NCBI GenBank assembly: GCA_002840755.1
Contig: PHBZ01000010.1
Location: forward strand, 1-64,000
Direction: 5' to 3'
Origin: Chloroflexi bacterium HGW-Chloroflexi-10
GTDB taxonomy: Bacteria; Chloroflexota; Anaerolineae; Anaerolineales; Anaerolineaceae
DNA length: 64,000 nt
The position numbers were made by a program, and so were the translations under genes. Shown in pieces: positions 8,199 to 17,645 of the stretch. Position 1 is the first letter of the stretch; each line of letters starts with the position of its first letter. The notes below the pieces were generated by a model. It did not search any database and was not told the DNA's origin. It saw only the letters and a program-made list of their open reading frames with translations.

Positions 8199-9242
8199 TC
8201 AAGATCTTTTCTTATAGTGAACAATATTCTGCTCTCGAAGCCTTGCTGCAGCCGCCTCAGGGGTAATATCACGTTGTGGCATCCCCAGCATTTCAAAACC
8301 GACCATAAATTTTTTTACAGTCGCTGAACGCAGCAAAGGTGGATAAAAATGAGCATGCAGCTGCCATGAAGTATAATCTTTCCCATCACTAGGTTTCTGG
8401 TGAAAACCCATCGAATAAGGAAAACTGATCTCAAACAGGTTATCATAACGTACTGTTACCTGCTGTAAGATATCTGCCATCCCACGCACTTCCTCTGTGG
8501 TCAACTCAGGCAATGAAGCTACCGGTCGGTGCGCAATTACCAAAACTTCGAATGGCCATACCGCCCAGAAAGGCACCAGTGCCGTAAAATCATTATTAAT
8601 TGCTACGATCCGCTCGCCACTAGCTTGTTCAGCTTTTAGATAATCCCCCAGCAGGGTACTACCGTATTGTTCAAAATAAGCTTGCTGGTGTAACATTTCC
8701 TTAGCCGGCTCATTGGGAATATGACGGGTAGCCCACACCTGGCTATGAGGATGCGGGTTGGAACAGCCCATCACAGAGCCCTTATTTTCAAACACCTGTA
8801 CATAATTGATAAATGCCCGCCCACCCAAGTCTGCCGTCTGGTCACTCCAGGTTTGAACAACTGCTGCCGCATCACCCAATTCCAATTCAGGCAGACTCTG
8901 GTCATGCCGCGGGGAAAAACAAATTACCCTGCACAATCCATCATCTGCCTCAGCCTGAAAAAGCACTTCTTTCATCGATGTATCCATCCCATCTACAGGC
9001 GGCAGAAGTGCAGCAAAATCGTTATCAAAAACAAAAGTTTGTTTGTAATCCGGGTTTGTAATAGTGTCCCCTACTCGCGAATTGCGTGGGCACAGGTAAC
9101 AGGTTGGGTCATACCGCGGTAGGTCAACCTGACTTGTCTTTTCCATCTGTCCTTGCCATGGGCGTTTGGCTCGATGTGGTGAAACCAATACCCACTCACC
9201 ATTGAGTATGTTAAGTCTGCGATGTGGTCTTTCAAAATCCAT
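8199..9242 (-). CDS. galT: Galactose-1-phosphate uridylyltransferase
   Basis: Leloir pathway enzyme exchanging UMP between UDP-glucose and galactose 1-phosphate. It has 347 residues, the usual length. The active-site His-Pro-His falls at 164-166 in NPHPHSQVW, the same numbering as the classic enzyme, with H166 as nucleophile. CYLC near residue 52 supplies the structural zinc cysteines. The start lies six bases after the beta-galactosidase stop, with GGAG embedded in the end of that gene, so the two are co-translated. It converges with the GNAT gene two bases away. No galK or galE is visible in the window. Confidence 0.93.
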   Translation of the reverse strand: MDFERPHRRLNILNGEWVLVSPHRAKRPWQGQMEKTSQVDLPRYDPTCYLCPRNSRVGDTITNPDYKQTFVFDNDFAALLPPVDGMDTSMKEVLFQAEADDGLCRVICFSPRHDQSLPELELGDAAAVVQTWSDQTADLGGRAFINYVQVFENKGSVMGCSNPHPHSQVWATRHIPNEPAKEMLHQQAYFEQYGSTLLGDYLKAEQASGERIVAINNDFTALVPFWAVWPFEVLVIAHRPVASLPELTTEEVRGMADILQQVTVRYDNLFEISFPYSMGFHQKPSDGKDYTSWQLHAHFYPPLLRSATVKKFMVGFEMLGMPQRDITPEAAAARLREQNIVHYKKRS

Positions 9243-9248
9243 AATTTT

Positions 9249-11252
9249 TTAGCTCCAGTCACGCAGGAAGAAACGAAAATCCCGCGGAGGCAAGGTGATT
9301 AATTTGTCATCCAAGACAAAAGTTTTTTCATTACGGGTAAAATTAAACGCAATTCGATGATTACCTCTTTGTTTTACAATTACACCATCCGGTAAATCGT
9401 GGGTATTATTATTGCGCACAGAATGGGACAGATATTTGAGAATAGCTTTTAACTGATCATACAATGGATAGAAACCAAGATAATATACTGAACCGGCCCC
9501 ATAAGCATGCTCTGTCATTGCGATCTTTCCAGCTAAAGGGCCACCCATATAGCGCACCAGAGCATTTACAGCTTCATTTTCATCCGGATGGATAGCTTCT
9601 ATCCAAAATCCCACCTCTCCCCCCAATCCAGGAATTTCTGACCGGATACTAAAGTGAACATCATCCGGCAAGGATTGCCACCCCCCTACACTGGCTCCTA
9701 CCAAACCACGTAACAATCCCGGTAAGCTATCCTCTACCACAAGGTTCGACTCGGTTTTCATACCGGAACGTGCGCCCAATAACAAGGTACCACCCCGTGC
9801 GACATAGGCTTCCAGGTGATTGACAACAGTCGACGTGTTAAGATAGAGTAATGGCGCTAAAACCAGTCGATATTCGCTGATATCACTATCCTCGGGCAAT
9901 AAATCCACATTAATACCCAGAGCTGTCAGTACACGATAATATGCAAATAACAATCGGCGATAATCAAAACCAATGCGGTGAGGTTGATCTTCCAAAGCCC
10001 ATAAATCCTCATAACGGGTCAGTATGGCTACAGAAGATGAAAGAGCTTCCTCCTTGAGTTGTTGTAAAACCGGGCCTTCAGGAAGAAAACTGATAATATC
10101 CTGATACCCCATATCCGGACTACCATCATGCGTCAGGATGCCGGACTGAAATTGTTCCTGAGCAAAACGACTGGCACGCCAATGATAATACATTACCGCC
10201 TCTGCTCCGCAGGCAATCGCGTGCCATGTCCACAATCTTACCGTTCCCGAACGCAAACCAGGGTTTATCTCTCCCCAATTGATATGCCCACATTGTTGTT
10301 CCATAATCCAAAACGGTGCATTCTTAACCCCATGTGTCCATGCGTGAAAAAAACCGGTTATGTAAGGATCACCCACATCATAAGCTGTTTCCGGCACGCT
10401 ATCCCAAGGAGCATACAATAATAAACTCAATTTTTCAGCATCCCCGGTTGGGAAAGAATTCCAGGCTACAAAGTCCAACATTTTACTTAATTGAAATGCA
10501 TCCACATGCGTGGAATCATGATTTATGGAATGGGTAATGAATTGTTGATGAGTGTAAGTACGTAAAATATCAGCTTGCAAATTACAATAAGCAATCCATG
10601 AATCCGATGAAAATCGGGCATAATCCAAAACATGTGAGGGGTTGTTTTCAGCAGACATTTGGTTGGGTGGAAAAATCTCACTCCAATCCGAAAAGGATTG
10701 GCTCCACAAAACGGTACCCCATGATTCATTTAATGTTTCTAAATTTCGATAACGTCCTTGCAGCCAGGAGCGAAATTTTTCTACACATTCATTGCAATAA
10801 CAAACTGCTGTTGGATCAGTCCCAAATTCATTGTCAATCTGCCATCCGATGACTGCAGGGTGCTTTCCATACCGGTCAGCCAGTGCAGTAATAATTTTCC
10901 GGGTATGTTCCTGATAAGCAGAATTATTTGCGCAAAAATGTCGACGGGATCCGATTTTTCTGTGTTGGCCATTTCCAACCTCCGAAAATTTTTTCAAATC
11001 CTGTTGGATCAACCACGGAGGTGGCGCAGCTGTTGGTGTTCCCAAAACAATTTCCATACCAGCTGTGTGAAGGATTTGAACAATCCGATCTAACCAATCC
11101 CAATTGTAATGCGCAGGAGTAGGTTCAAGTTTTGCCCAGGAAGATTCCCCCAAGCGGACAATTTTTAAACCCAGCTCACGCATCATATCAGCATCCTGCT
11201 GCCACAGGCTCTCAGGCCAATGTTCCGGATAATAACAAACACCTAATCTCAT
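9249..11252 (-). CDS. Beta-galactosidase, GH42
   Basis: Releases beta-linked galactose from oligosaccharides in the cytoplasm. It has 667 residues, usual for GH42: an N-terminal TIM barrel (1-390), a trimerisation/glutamine-amidotransferase-like domain (about 395-600) and a small C-terminal beta domain. The acid/base is E142 in QIDNEFG and the nucleophile E318 in IMEQQ, matching the family spacing. Zinc-site cysteines are C107 in RRHFCANN and the CYCNEC cluster near 150-155. There is no signal peptide. A promoter-like sequence lies 170 bases upstream. It sits between a sugar ABC transporter block and galT, which fits import followed by intracellular hydrolysis. Confidence 0.94.
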   Translation of the reverse strand: MRLGVCYYPEHWPESLWQQDADMMRELGLKIVRLGESSWAKLEPTPAHYNWDWLDRIVQILHTAGMEIVLGTPTAAPPPWLIQQDLKKFSEVGNGQHRKIGSRRHFCANNSAYQEHTRKIITALADRYGKHPAVIGWQIDNEFGTDPTAVCYCNECVEKFRSWLQGRYRNLETLNESWGTVLWSQSFSDWSEIFPPNQMSAENNPSHVLDYARFSSDSWIAYCNLQADILRTYTHQQFITHSINHDSTHVDAFQLSKMLDFVAWNSFPTGDAEKLSLLLYAPWDSVPETAYDVGDPYITGFFHAWTHGVKNAPFWIMEQQCGHINWGEINPGLRSGTVRLWTWHAIACGAEAVMYYHWRASRFAQEQFQSGILTHDGSPDMGYQDIISFLPEGPVLQQLKEEALSSSVAILTRYEDLWALEDQPHRIGFDYRRLLFAYYRVLTALGINVDLLPEDSDISEYRLVLAPLLYLNTSTVVNHLEAYVARGGTLLLGARSGMKTESNLVVEDSLPGLLRGLVGASVGGWQSLPDDVHFSIRSEIPGLGGEVGFWIEAIHPDENEAVNALVRYMGGPLAGKIAMTEHAYGAGSVYYLGFYPLYDQLKAILKYLSHSVRNNNTHDLPDGVIVKQRGNHRIAFNFTRNEKTFVLDDKLITLPPRDFRFFLRDWS

Positions 11253-11423
11253 ATCGCGATTCTTTCAGCATTAAATTATTCCATTCACTCAGAACAAACC
11301 CCGGCTAAAGGACATTGCTCAACAATACAGAATCATAAACCAGAATGAAGCTATAGACATAAAACGCCTTTTTCTGAATGGGAGAAATAAATTAATGCAA
11401 AATAAAAAATGCAGTTAATGTTC

Positions 11424-11454
11424 ATTATATACGAAATTTTATATCGATCGTCAA
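11424..11454 (-). promoter_or_regulatory. Predicted promoter of GH42-galT
   Basis: On the minus strand TTGACG (11449-11454) is followed after 17 bases by TATATA (11426-11431), with an overlapping TATAAT at 11424-11429. It lies in the 288-base gap between the GT-B gene and the beta-galactosidase, so bga-galT can be transcribed apart from the transporter genes. Confidence 0.6.
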
Positions 11455-11465
11455 ATTTTTTTAAT

Positions 11466-11479
11466 TTTCGATACCGAAA
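11466..11479. promoter_or_regulatory. Short dyad upstream of the GH42 promoter
   Basis: TTTCG-ATAC-CGAAA is a perfect five-base inverted repeat 12 bases upstream of the -35 element. It could be a regulator site, but arms this short can occur by chance. Confidence 0.3.
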
Positions 11480-11540
11480 TAGAGGTGGGGTAAGCGCCTC
11501 TTTTATTAAATAGTCAGCAAATATGAATTTTCGTCATCAA

Positions 11541-13061
11541 TTAGCGAACAAATTTCTTTCCGGTTGCCAGCTCCACACATTTATAACCACCATCATAAAT
11601 TCCTATGCTTTTATTTTTTATGATGCAATCACAGAACAATTCTAACAAATCATTTTCATCCGACATTAAGTCAATTGCCTGTAAGGTTTGGGGAATTGTG
11701 CGTACTTCCACTGTGCCGTCTCCAATCTCTGCACCCCGGATTGCACCCCACATTTCATGTCCACCAACCCTTTCATTAAAAATTTTCGGTACCGGATAAA
11801 AAGCCAATTCGCTCGGCTTTGTGATTAATACATCCACCACTCGCATCAGATAATTGGTGGAATAGACTGCATGAAAAGTATTGTCATGCAAAAAGACATG
11901 CAGACCACCAACTGACTTTTCACGAATATTATCGGTAAAAGCTTTTGTATCACTCCAGGTAAAATGGGTCTGAATCATATCAAGATGGTCTTTTAATTCT
12001 TCTTGCAACCACTTCCAATTATCCTGATGATCTCCCAAATTTATCATCAGGGTCAGCTTTTCTTTTTGAATTAACGGAATACAATGTTCAATAATCGCTT
12101 TAAATAACTCGCGCTGTGCACCAGCTCCACCCATTGTAACCAAAAAACGACGTGGTTCTCCCGCTTGCATTCTGCGAATCCGTGCAGCACAGTCCAACTC
12201 TATATTTTCCACCAATTCATGGTCAATCAAATGTCCCACATATCGAATAGACTCTTTGGGTAATGGATTAAGAATTTTGTTCTTCTCGTCAAATCCACGC
12301 ATGGCTCGAAATCCATAATATCCGGAAGGAGATTGAACACCATGGATTGCACCTTCGGTCAATTGAAAAGCCATCGGCCAATTATCAAACATCATATCCA
12401 CCACATTAGTCATTCCCCCGGCAACTGCACCCATACAGTTCCACATGTGAGCTGTAAGAACAGGCATATCTGCCGGTAAAGCTTGATACAAATTGCGGAA
12501 TAACTCACTCATTTTATAATCTTTTACGTTGGTCTTTAAAAACCGCCATGGCCAACCGACAATCCAGGCATTTAACAGCTGAGTCAAACCCGGGAGAGAA
12601 GGTTCTCCTGTTGTTACTGATTCCCAGATATATTTATTAAAGAACGAGTTGCTTTGAGAAATACGTGAGAAACGACTGTACCAAGAATTACAATAATTAA
12701 TCACATCCGTCGTAATACCGGGGATGGCAAGCAGGTCTAACCAATATGGTGTAAATCCCATAGCCCGTGCACAGGATGCGCCGGCCATTGCAATGCGGTA
12801 ATGTCCAAACCCCATGCGAATGGTACTGATAATGACACCGTTCTGAGAGTTAAGTAAGTCACCATCTGTTTCACGCAGAATATCCTTGAGACCAAACTCA
12901 TCACCCAGGTATGGGTTATTTTTAACACTGAGCTGATATTTTTCATTGGGATCGTAATTGAACATTTTCACAAACTTGTTTTGCCAGCGATCCGTCTGAT
13001 TGCTTTGTTTTTTACTGATAGCATTATTAAAAATAGTATATCTTCCGTTTTCTTTGCGCAT
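11541..13061 (-). CDS. Putative GT-B-fold glycosyltransferase-like protein
   Basis: A 506-residue protein I cannot assign to a named family. Three sites recall GT28/MurG and MGDG-synthase-type enzymes: a glycine-rich N-terminal loop MGFGHYRIA with G84, G86 and H87; the strand-turn VTMGGAGAQ at about 308-316, opening a second Rossmann half; and LITKPSELAFYP near 412-423, like the nucleotide-sugar-binding segment. There is no signal peptide or clear membrane helix. I chose ATG 13061 because AGGAG lies six bases before it; codons upstream to 13097 have no such site. It lies in the galactoside block between the MalG-like permease and GH42, so a role with a galactosyl donor or acceptor is likely (inference). 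Confidence 0.6.
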   Translation of the reverse strand: MRKENGRYTIFNNAISKKQSNQTDRWQNKFVKMFNYDPNEKYQLSVKNNPYLGDEFGLKDILRETDGDLLNSQNGVIISTIRMGFGHYRIAMAGASCARAMGFTPYWLDLLAIPGITTDVINYCNSWYSRFSRISQSNSFFNKYIWESVTTGEPSLPGLTQLLNAWIVGWPWRFLKTNVKDYKMSELFRNLYQALPADMPVLTAHMWNCMGAVAGGMTNVVDMMFDNWPMAFQLTEGAIHGVQSPSGYYGFRAMRGFDEKNKILNPLPKESIRYVGHLIDHELVENIELDCAARIRRMQAGEPRRFLVTMGGAGAQRELFKAIIEHCIPLIQKEKLTLMINLGDHQDNWKWLQEELKDHLDMIQTHFTWSDTKAFTDNIREKSVGGLHVFLHDNTFHAVYSTNYLMRVVDVLITKPSELAFYPVPKIFNERVGGHEMWGAIRGAEIGDGTVEVRTIPQTLQAIDLMSDENDLLELFCDCIIKNKSIGIYDGGYKCVELATGKKFVR

Positions 13062-13141
13062 TCTTGCTCCTAATTGAACTATGTGTAAATCCATCAAATA
13101 ATTTTTATACTGATAATCCTTAAAAAGATATTCCGCGAATT

Positions 13142-14359
13142 TTAGCCCTTAACGCCACTACTCATCGCGCTTTCAATAAAGAAGCGCTGCCCGATAACGA
13201 ATAGAATCATTGGTGGGATTATGGATATCGCTGCACCCGCCAATACCAGATTAGGGGCATCTGCGGCTCGCCCACGCAGAATATTTAATGCGAGGGTTAG
13301 AACATGGTTTTGAGAATTCCCCGTGTTAATAATCACCAATGGCCAGAAGAAGCTGTTCCATGCGTAGAGAAATGTAAACGTTGCCTGGGTAGCCAAAGCA
13401 GGGCCGGCAGCCGGGATAAAAATCTTACGCAGAATCTGTAGACGCGATGCACCATCTATCAGAGCTGCTTCCTCTATATCCCTTGGAACAGTAATAAAGA
13501 ACTGTCTCATTAAAAATGTTCCATACGCGGTAAATACCCAGGGAATAATTAGGGCTGCCAGCTTATCCACCCATCCAATCATCACCATTAATTGATACAA
13601 TGGAATTATCAAAACCACAAAGGGGATCATAATTGTTCCCAAATAGAGGACAAACAAACGATCACGCCCAGGGAAACGCAATCGCGCGAAAGCATACCCA
13701 CCAAATACGGATGTAACCAATTGCCCTACTACTACCAAAACAGTGACGAGTGTGGTATTGGTTAATGCTCGACCCATGTTTTGTAATTTCAGAACATCAG
13801 AATAATTCTCCGGATGAAACAAAACCGATTCTGACGGAGTACTCAGGCGCACATTTTGATAGGATATTTCAGATAAATTTTTCGGATTGGCAAATTTTCC
13901 TAATGAGGTTGCTCCAACTTGCAATAATTGTTGCGATTTTCCAGAAACCAATACATCGAAAATTGGATATTCCTGTCCTTCTACAACCTGAGTTAGAGGA
14001 ATACCATCCTGAACAAGCGCATTAGCATCCGAAAGTGGTAAGACTATGGTTGCCGTAAGATCATTAACTGGTGCAAAAATACCAGCTTTAATATTTTTCT
14101 CCAACAACACATAGTTCAAATCATTCCCATTCACCTCCACCTGATATACTGGTAAAGGTTCTTCGTAGCCGGATATTTCCATAGTAAGCAGTTCTCGTGG
14201 CAACAAACGTGGCGGGTAATTAAATGTATCGTTTGGAACCTTAAAAGATGTGAAAATCATAAATAAAAATGGAAACAACATCACAACTGCAAAGGCAGAA
14301 AGGACTATATACGCCAGAAAGTTGCGCATGATTTGGGTAAATTTATACGATTTCAACAT
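13142..14359 (-). CDS. Sugar ABC transporter permease, MalG type, with large extracytoplasmic insert
   Basis: Inner-membrane subunit of a carbohydrate importer, 405 residues against about 280 for typical MalG-like proteins. The extra length is a soluble block of about 130 residues (about 50-183) between helix 1 (NFLAYIVLSAFAVVMLFPF) and helix 2. The ATPase-contact EAA loop reads EEAALIDGASRLQILRKIFI, and six helices are seen. The ATG at 14359 has AGGAGG six bases upstream and begins 13 bases after the partner permease stop. The insert may contact the binding protein, as the P2 loop of MalF does, here on the other subunit. No ATPase gene is in the block, so a shared MsiK/UgpC-type ATPase encoded elsewhere is likely. 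Confidence 0.9.
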   Translation of the reverse strand: MLKSYKFTQIMRNFLAYIVLSAFAVVMLFPFLFMIFTSFKVPNDTFNYPPRLLPRELLTMEISGYEEPLPVYQVEVNGNDLNYVLLEKNIKAGIFAPVNDLTATIVLPLSDANALVQDGIPLTQVVEGQEYPIFDVLVSGKSQQLLQVGATSLGKFANPKNLSEISYQNVRLSTPSESVLFHPENYSDVLKLQNMGRALTNTTLVTVLVVVGQLVTSVFGGYAFARLRFPGRDRLFVLYLGTIMIPFVVLIIPLYQLMVMIGWVDKLAALIIPWVFTAYGTFLMRQFFITVPRDIEEAALIDGASRLQILRKIFIPAAGPALATQATFTFLYAWNSFFWPLVIINTGNSQNHVLTLALNILRGRAADAPNLVLAGAAISIIPPMILFVIGQRFFIESAMSSGVKG

Positions 14360-14372
14360 GGTTAACCTCCTG

Positions 14373-16052
14373 TTAGGTATCATACGCCTGCGTATTGCGT
14401 TGGCGTTGAAATTGGATCAGCGTAATCCCAAATATGACCAAAAAAAGAACCCAGGCTGTCGCAGAAGCATAACCTTGCTGGAAACGCTGAAAACCTTTTT
14501 GATACAGGTATAAGACCAGGGTCAATGTGGAATTATTCGGGCCTCCAGGAGGGTTTGTCATCACAAAAACTTGCTCGAAGACCTGTAATGCTTGAATGGT
14601 GGTTGTGGTAAGAACAAAAAATGTAGTCGGGGCCAACAATGGCAAAGTAAGATTCCAGAATTTTCGAAAAGCTCCTGCACCATCCACCACTGCAGCTTCG
14701 TAAAGTTCTTTGGGTATATTTTGCAGCCCAGCCAAAAATAAAACTGTGTTGTAACCCATTGTTTGCCAGGCTGCCATAATCACGATTGCAATTAAGGCGG
14801 TTCGGGTATCTGATAGCCAACGCACTTGTGGATCCAAGATGGCAGTGCCAAATAAATTATTCCAGAAATTAACACCACTGGTTATAAAAAAATTTATATA
14901 CCCAACGGCTGCATTATATAACCACTGCCAGATTAGAGAGACACCAACGGTTGCTGCAATACTAGGTAAGAAGTAAACCGCCCTGAAGAATTTCATTCCC
15001 GGGATTTTGCTATTTAATACATTGGAAAGCAGTAATGCCGGAATAACACTTAGTGGTACTGCTAACAAACAGAATAACAGTGTATTACCAAGAGATATCC
15101 AGAATAGTTTATCCTGAGCTGCTACCAGATAATCTTTCCCAAAAATATTAAAACGAGTTAATTCATCAAAAATAGTGGTATCCACTGCTTCTGTCACCAC
15201 CTGGTCTGAAGTTTGAAGTTGTTTTACATCCAGGTTGAATATCTTGGCATAATTTTCCAATCCGATCCAACGCTTGTTGCCGAAAGCATCCCAATCGGTA
15301 AAACTTACATACAGAGAAAAAAGCAAGGGGCCAGCAAAAAAGAGGAGAAAACCCAAAAGGTTTGGGGAAAGAAATAGATAACCGTCAATCGCTTCTTTAT
15401 GAAAACTATTGGCATTCAAAGCAATCGCGGCCGGTTCCCGCCAGATATTCAGCACATTTAAAGCAAATAAAACAGAACCCAAAGTAAGAACAAATGGGGT
15501 GAAATTCACCATTTGCTGAAAAATCGCCACCAGTCCCTGAAAAATTCCAGCCAATATCAGGAAAACTATAAAACTAATCAGGGCTGTCCATTTTCCAACC
15601 TGACGAAAGCGTTCAGCTCGATCATAATTACCTTCATAGCGATCACTCATTGTTGAAATAAAGTAACCAGCGGCTACACCCAAAAGAGCAGGGATGGCTT
15701 TGGCAAACGTAGCTCCAAGGTTATCAATACCGGTAAATATGCCCAGGAAATGTAAATCCAATAAAAAAAAGGCGATAAAACCCAGAAAATTTACAGCCAG
15801 AGATAAAGTTCTACCTCGCAACCGGCAAAAGAATAATTCAACAGCTGCCCAGGCACTAGTTGAGCCAAATAAAAAAACCACCATCATCAAAACAATACGT
15901 AGTACCCCATGTATTTCATTTAAGAATTTTTCAGCCAGCAAAACACTGAAAAATATGTAACTCAACAGGGTCAAGACCACGTGCCAGACCATTGTCAATC
16001 GAATCATGTTTCTGGTCTTTGGATTGATTGTTATTAAGGTAGATATATCCAT
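14373..16052 (-). CDS. Sugar ABC transporter permease, MalF type, with N-terminal membrane extension
   Basis: A protein of 559 residues. The last 330 residues are a standard MalF/UgpA-like permease, starting at about GYLFLSPNLLGFLLFF and including the EAA loop KELYEAAVVDGAGAFRKFWN. The first 225 residues add four or five extra hydrophobic helices with no recognised family. The start at 16052 has AGGAG seven bases upstream; an earlier ATG at 16094 lacks one. It pairs with the MalG-type gene downstream and the binding protein upstream. Confidence 0.9.
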   Translation of the reverse strand: MDISTLITINPKTRNMIRLTMVWHVVLTLLSYIFFSVLLAEKFLNEIHGVLRIVLMMVVFLFGSTSAWAAVELFFCRLRGRTLSLAVNFLGFIAFFLLDLHFLGIFTGIDNLGATFAKAIPALLGVAAGYFISTMSDRYEGNYDRAERFRQVGKWTALISFIVFLILAGIFQGLVAIFQQMVNFTPFVLTLGSVLFALNVLNIWREPAAIALNANSFHKEAIDGYLFLSPNLLGFLLFFAGPLLFSLYVSFTDWDAFGNKRWIGLENYAKIFNLDVKQLQTSDQVVTEAVDTTIFDELTRFNIFGKDYLVAAQDKLFWISLGNTLLFCLLAVPLSVIPALLLSNVLNSKIPGMKFFRAVYFLPSIAATVGVSLIWQWLYNAAVGYINFFITSGVNFWNNLFGTAILDPQVRWLSDTRTALIAIVIMAAWQTMGYNTVLFLAGLQNIPKELYEAAVVDGAGAFRKFWNLTLPLLAPTTFFVLTTTTIQALQVFEQVFVMTNPPGGPNNSTLTLVLYLYQKGFQRFQQGYASATAWVLFLVIFGITLIQFQRQRNTQAYDT

Positions 16053-16180
16053 ACAATTACTCCTGCTGAACAATGTGTTATTCAGTAGCTGCATTGTTTC
16101 ATTGTGTTTTCGGGTTTTAATGGATTTATATAATAATGAACGATTGCAAAAACAGAGGTAAAACCCAAAAAGTTTTCAAT

Positions 16181-16211
16181 GAGCCCGCCCAACTGGTGGA
16201 AGGGCGGGCTC
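16181..16211 (-). other. GC-rich hairpin between binding-protein and permease genes
   Basis: GAGCCCGCCC pairs perfectly with GGGCGGGCTC across an 11-base loop, 11 bases after the binding-protein stop. In the sense direction the stem is not followed by a T run. It therefore looks like an mRNA-stabilising or attenuating hairpin that lets the binding protein be made in excess over the permeases, as known for malE-type operons. Confidence 0.7.
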
Positions 16212-16221
16212 TTGTCAATTA

Positions 16222-17577
16222 TTATTGACCAAATGCTTTATTAGCTTCGGAACAGATAGTTGCTTTGAATTCTTCGATAGAGAGCGTACCAGTTAAAACT
16301 GCATTGACTTTTGCACCCATGACTGCATCGAATTCGGGCCAATTTCCTGCCCATAAAGGACCTTCAGCTGATGGATTGGAAGCCTCAGCAATTCCATTCA
16401 GGAAAGCCTGGTTATTATCCGGGGGTGTGAATGTTAAGAAGGAATCTAATGCTTCCTGACTCACACGGCTGGGGATATTTGTACCCAGGGCTGAGATTTG
16501 TGCTTGAGTTTTAGCTTCGGTAAGTGCCTGAACCAGTTTCCATGCTTCTTCAGGATGCGCAGTGTTAGCATTGACAACATAAGCGCCCCAGAACAGCCAG
16601 TTACCAGGTCCATTCGGACCAGAGGGTAATTCAACAACGTCCCAGGTGAAATTTGCATTGGCTCGGGTACCAGGGGTGGCCCAGCGACCATTTTGGAACA
16701 TGGCTACTTTTCCAGCCATGAAGGGAGGTTCACTGTCTTCACCATAGGGAACAGCAACGTCATGATCCACATACAAGGATCGTTCGAATTCAAGACCAGC
16801 AATTGATTCGTCGGTGTCCAGTGCGCAAGCTGAACGATCAGCGTTAAAGAAACCACCTCCAGCTGAATTAATCCATACACCGTAAGGACCCCACCAGGCA
16901 TTGGCGCCATAACCATAGATATCAGTTCCCAAAGCGCGTACTTTCTGAGCAACATCCAGGAAGGCTTCCCATGTCCACTCGCCATTTTTGGCTAATTCGC
17001 GCGGATCGGCAGCCCCGGCTTCGTTGATAAGATCCATATTCAGGTATAACGCAAAGGTGGAAACATCTCGAGGCAAACCCCATAATGCATCATTACCCAT
17101 ACTTTCCGGATTATATGTCAGATGGAACATTGGGCCGGAATAGAATGCGGCCGTATCGAAATCTCCGACCATATCAGCCATATTCAGGATCAAGCCACGT
17201 TTTGCAAAATCAGCTACATCGGTTCCAGGAATCCAAAAGACATCAGGGGCGGTTCCAGCTCCAATTTCTGTTTTCAAAACATCTTGATAACTGGAAGATT
17301 CGCTTCCACCCGGTTCATAAACCAGAGTGATCCCTTCCAATTGAGTGTCCAATTCCTGGCTGATAGAGCTATAAACATCGATCTCAGCCTGGTTATCCGG
17401 GCGTGTGCGCCAACGCAATTGAATTTCCTCTGCTACTGGATCAACAACTGCTACGGTTGGTTCCGTCTGGGGTTGGTCAGCAGGAACCTCGGTCGGGGCA
17501 GCGGGTTGGCAGGCCGTCAAAAGCATACTGAGTGCAATAATGCACACAATTAATGTTGAATAGAACTTGCGATTCAT
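16222..17577 (-). CDS. Extracellular sugar-binding lipoprotein (SBP family 1)
   Basis: Captures an oligosaccharide outside the membrane for the MalF/MalG-type permeases. It has 451 residues: a signal peptide with lipobox LLTAC (lipidated Cys near 23), a proline/threonine-rich linker, then a family 1 solute-binding fold with the typical GAGTAPDVFWIPG and VAMFQNGRWA segments. The ligand cannot be read, but the linked GH42 and GalT point to a galactose-containing oligosaccharide. It is the first structural gene after the LacI regulator, 68 bases downstream of it. Confidence 0.92.
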   Translation of the reverse strand: MNRKFYSTLIVCIIALSMLLTACQPAAPTEVPADQPQTEPTVAVVDPVAEEIQLRWRTRPDNQAEIDVYSSISQELDTQLEGITLVYEPGGSESSSYQDVLKTEIGAGTAPDVFWIPGTDVADFAKRGLILNMADMVGDFDTAAFYSGPMFHLTYNPESMGNDALWGLPRDVSTFALYLNMDLINEAGAADPRELAKNGEWTWEAFLDVAQKVRALGTDIYGYGANAWWGPYGVWINSAGGGFFNADRSACALDTDESIAGLEFERSLYVDHDVAVPYGEDSEPPFMAGKVAMFQNGRWATPGTRANANFTWDVVELPSGPNGPGNWLFWGAYVVNANTAHPEEAWKLVQALTEAKTQAQISALGTNIPSRVSQEALDSFLTFTPPDNNQAFLNGIAEASNPSAEGPLWAGNWPEFDAVMGAKVNAVLTGTLSIEEFKATICSEANKAFGQ

Positions 17578-17645
17578 TTATACTTCTCCTCATTTTTTTT
17601 ATTGGGTTTCGGGTTGATTAATTGTTTTTTTACAACAAACGAGTT

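Noticed and set aside
11461-11510. Intrinsic terminator after the GT-B gene
   Set aside because: AGAGG/CCTCT forms a short stem, but on the gene strand it is followed by ATTTCGG rather than a T run.
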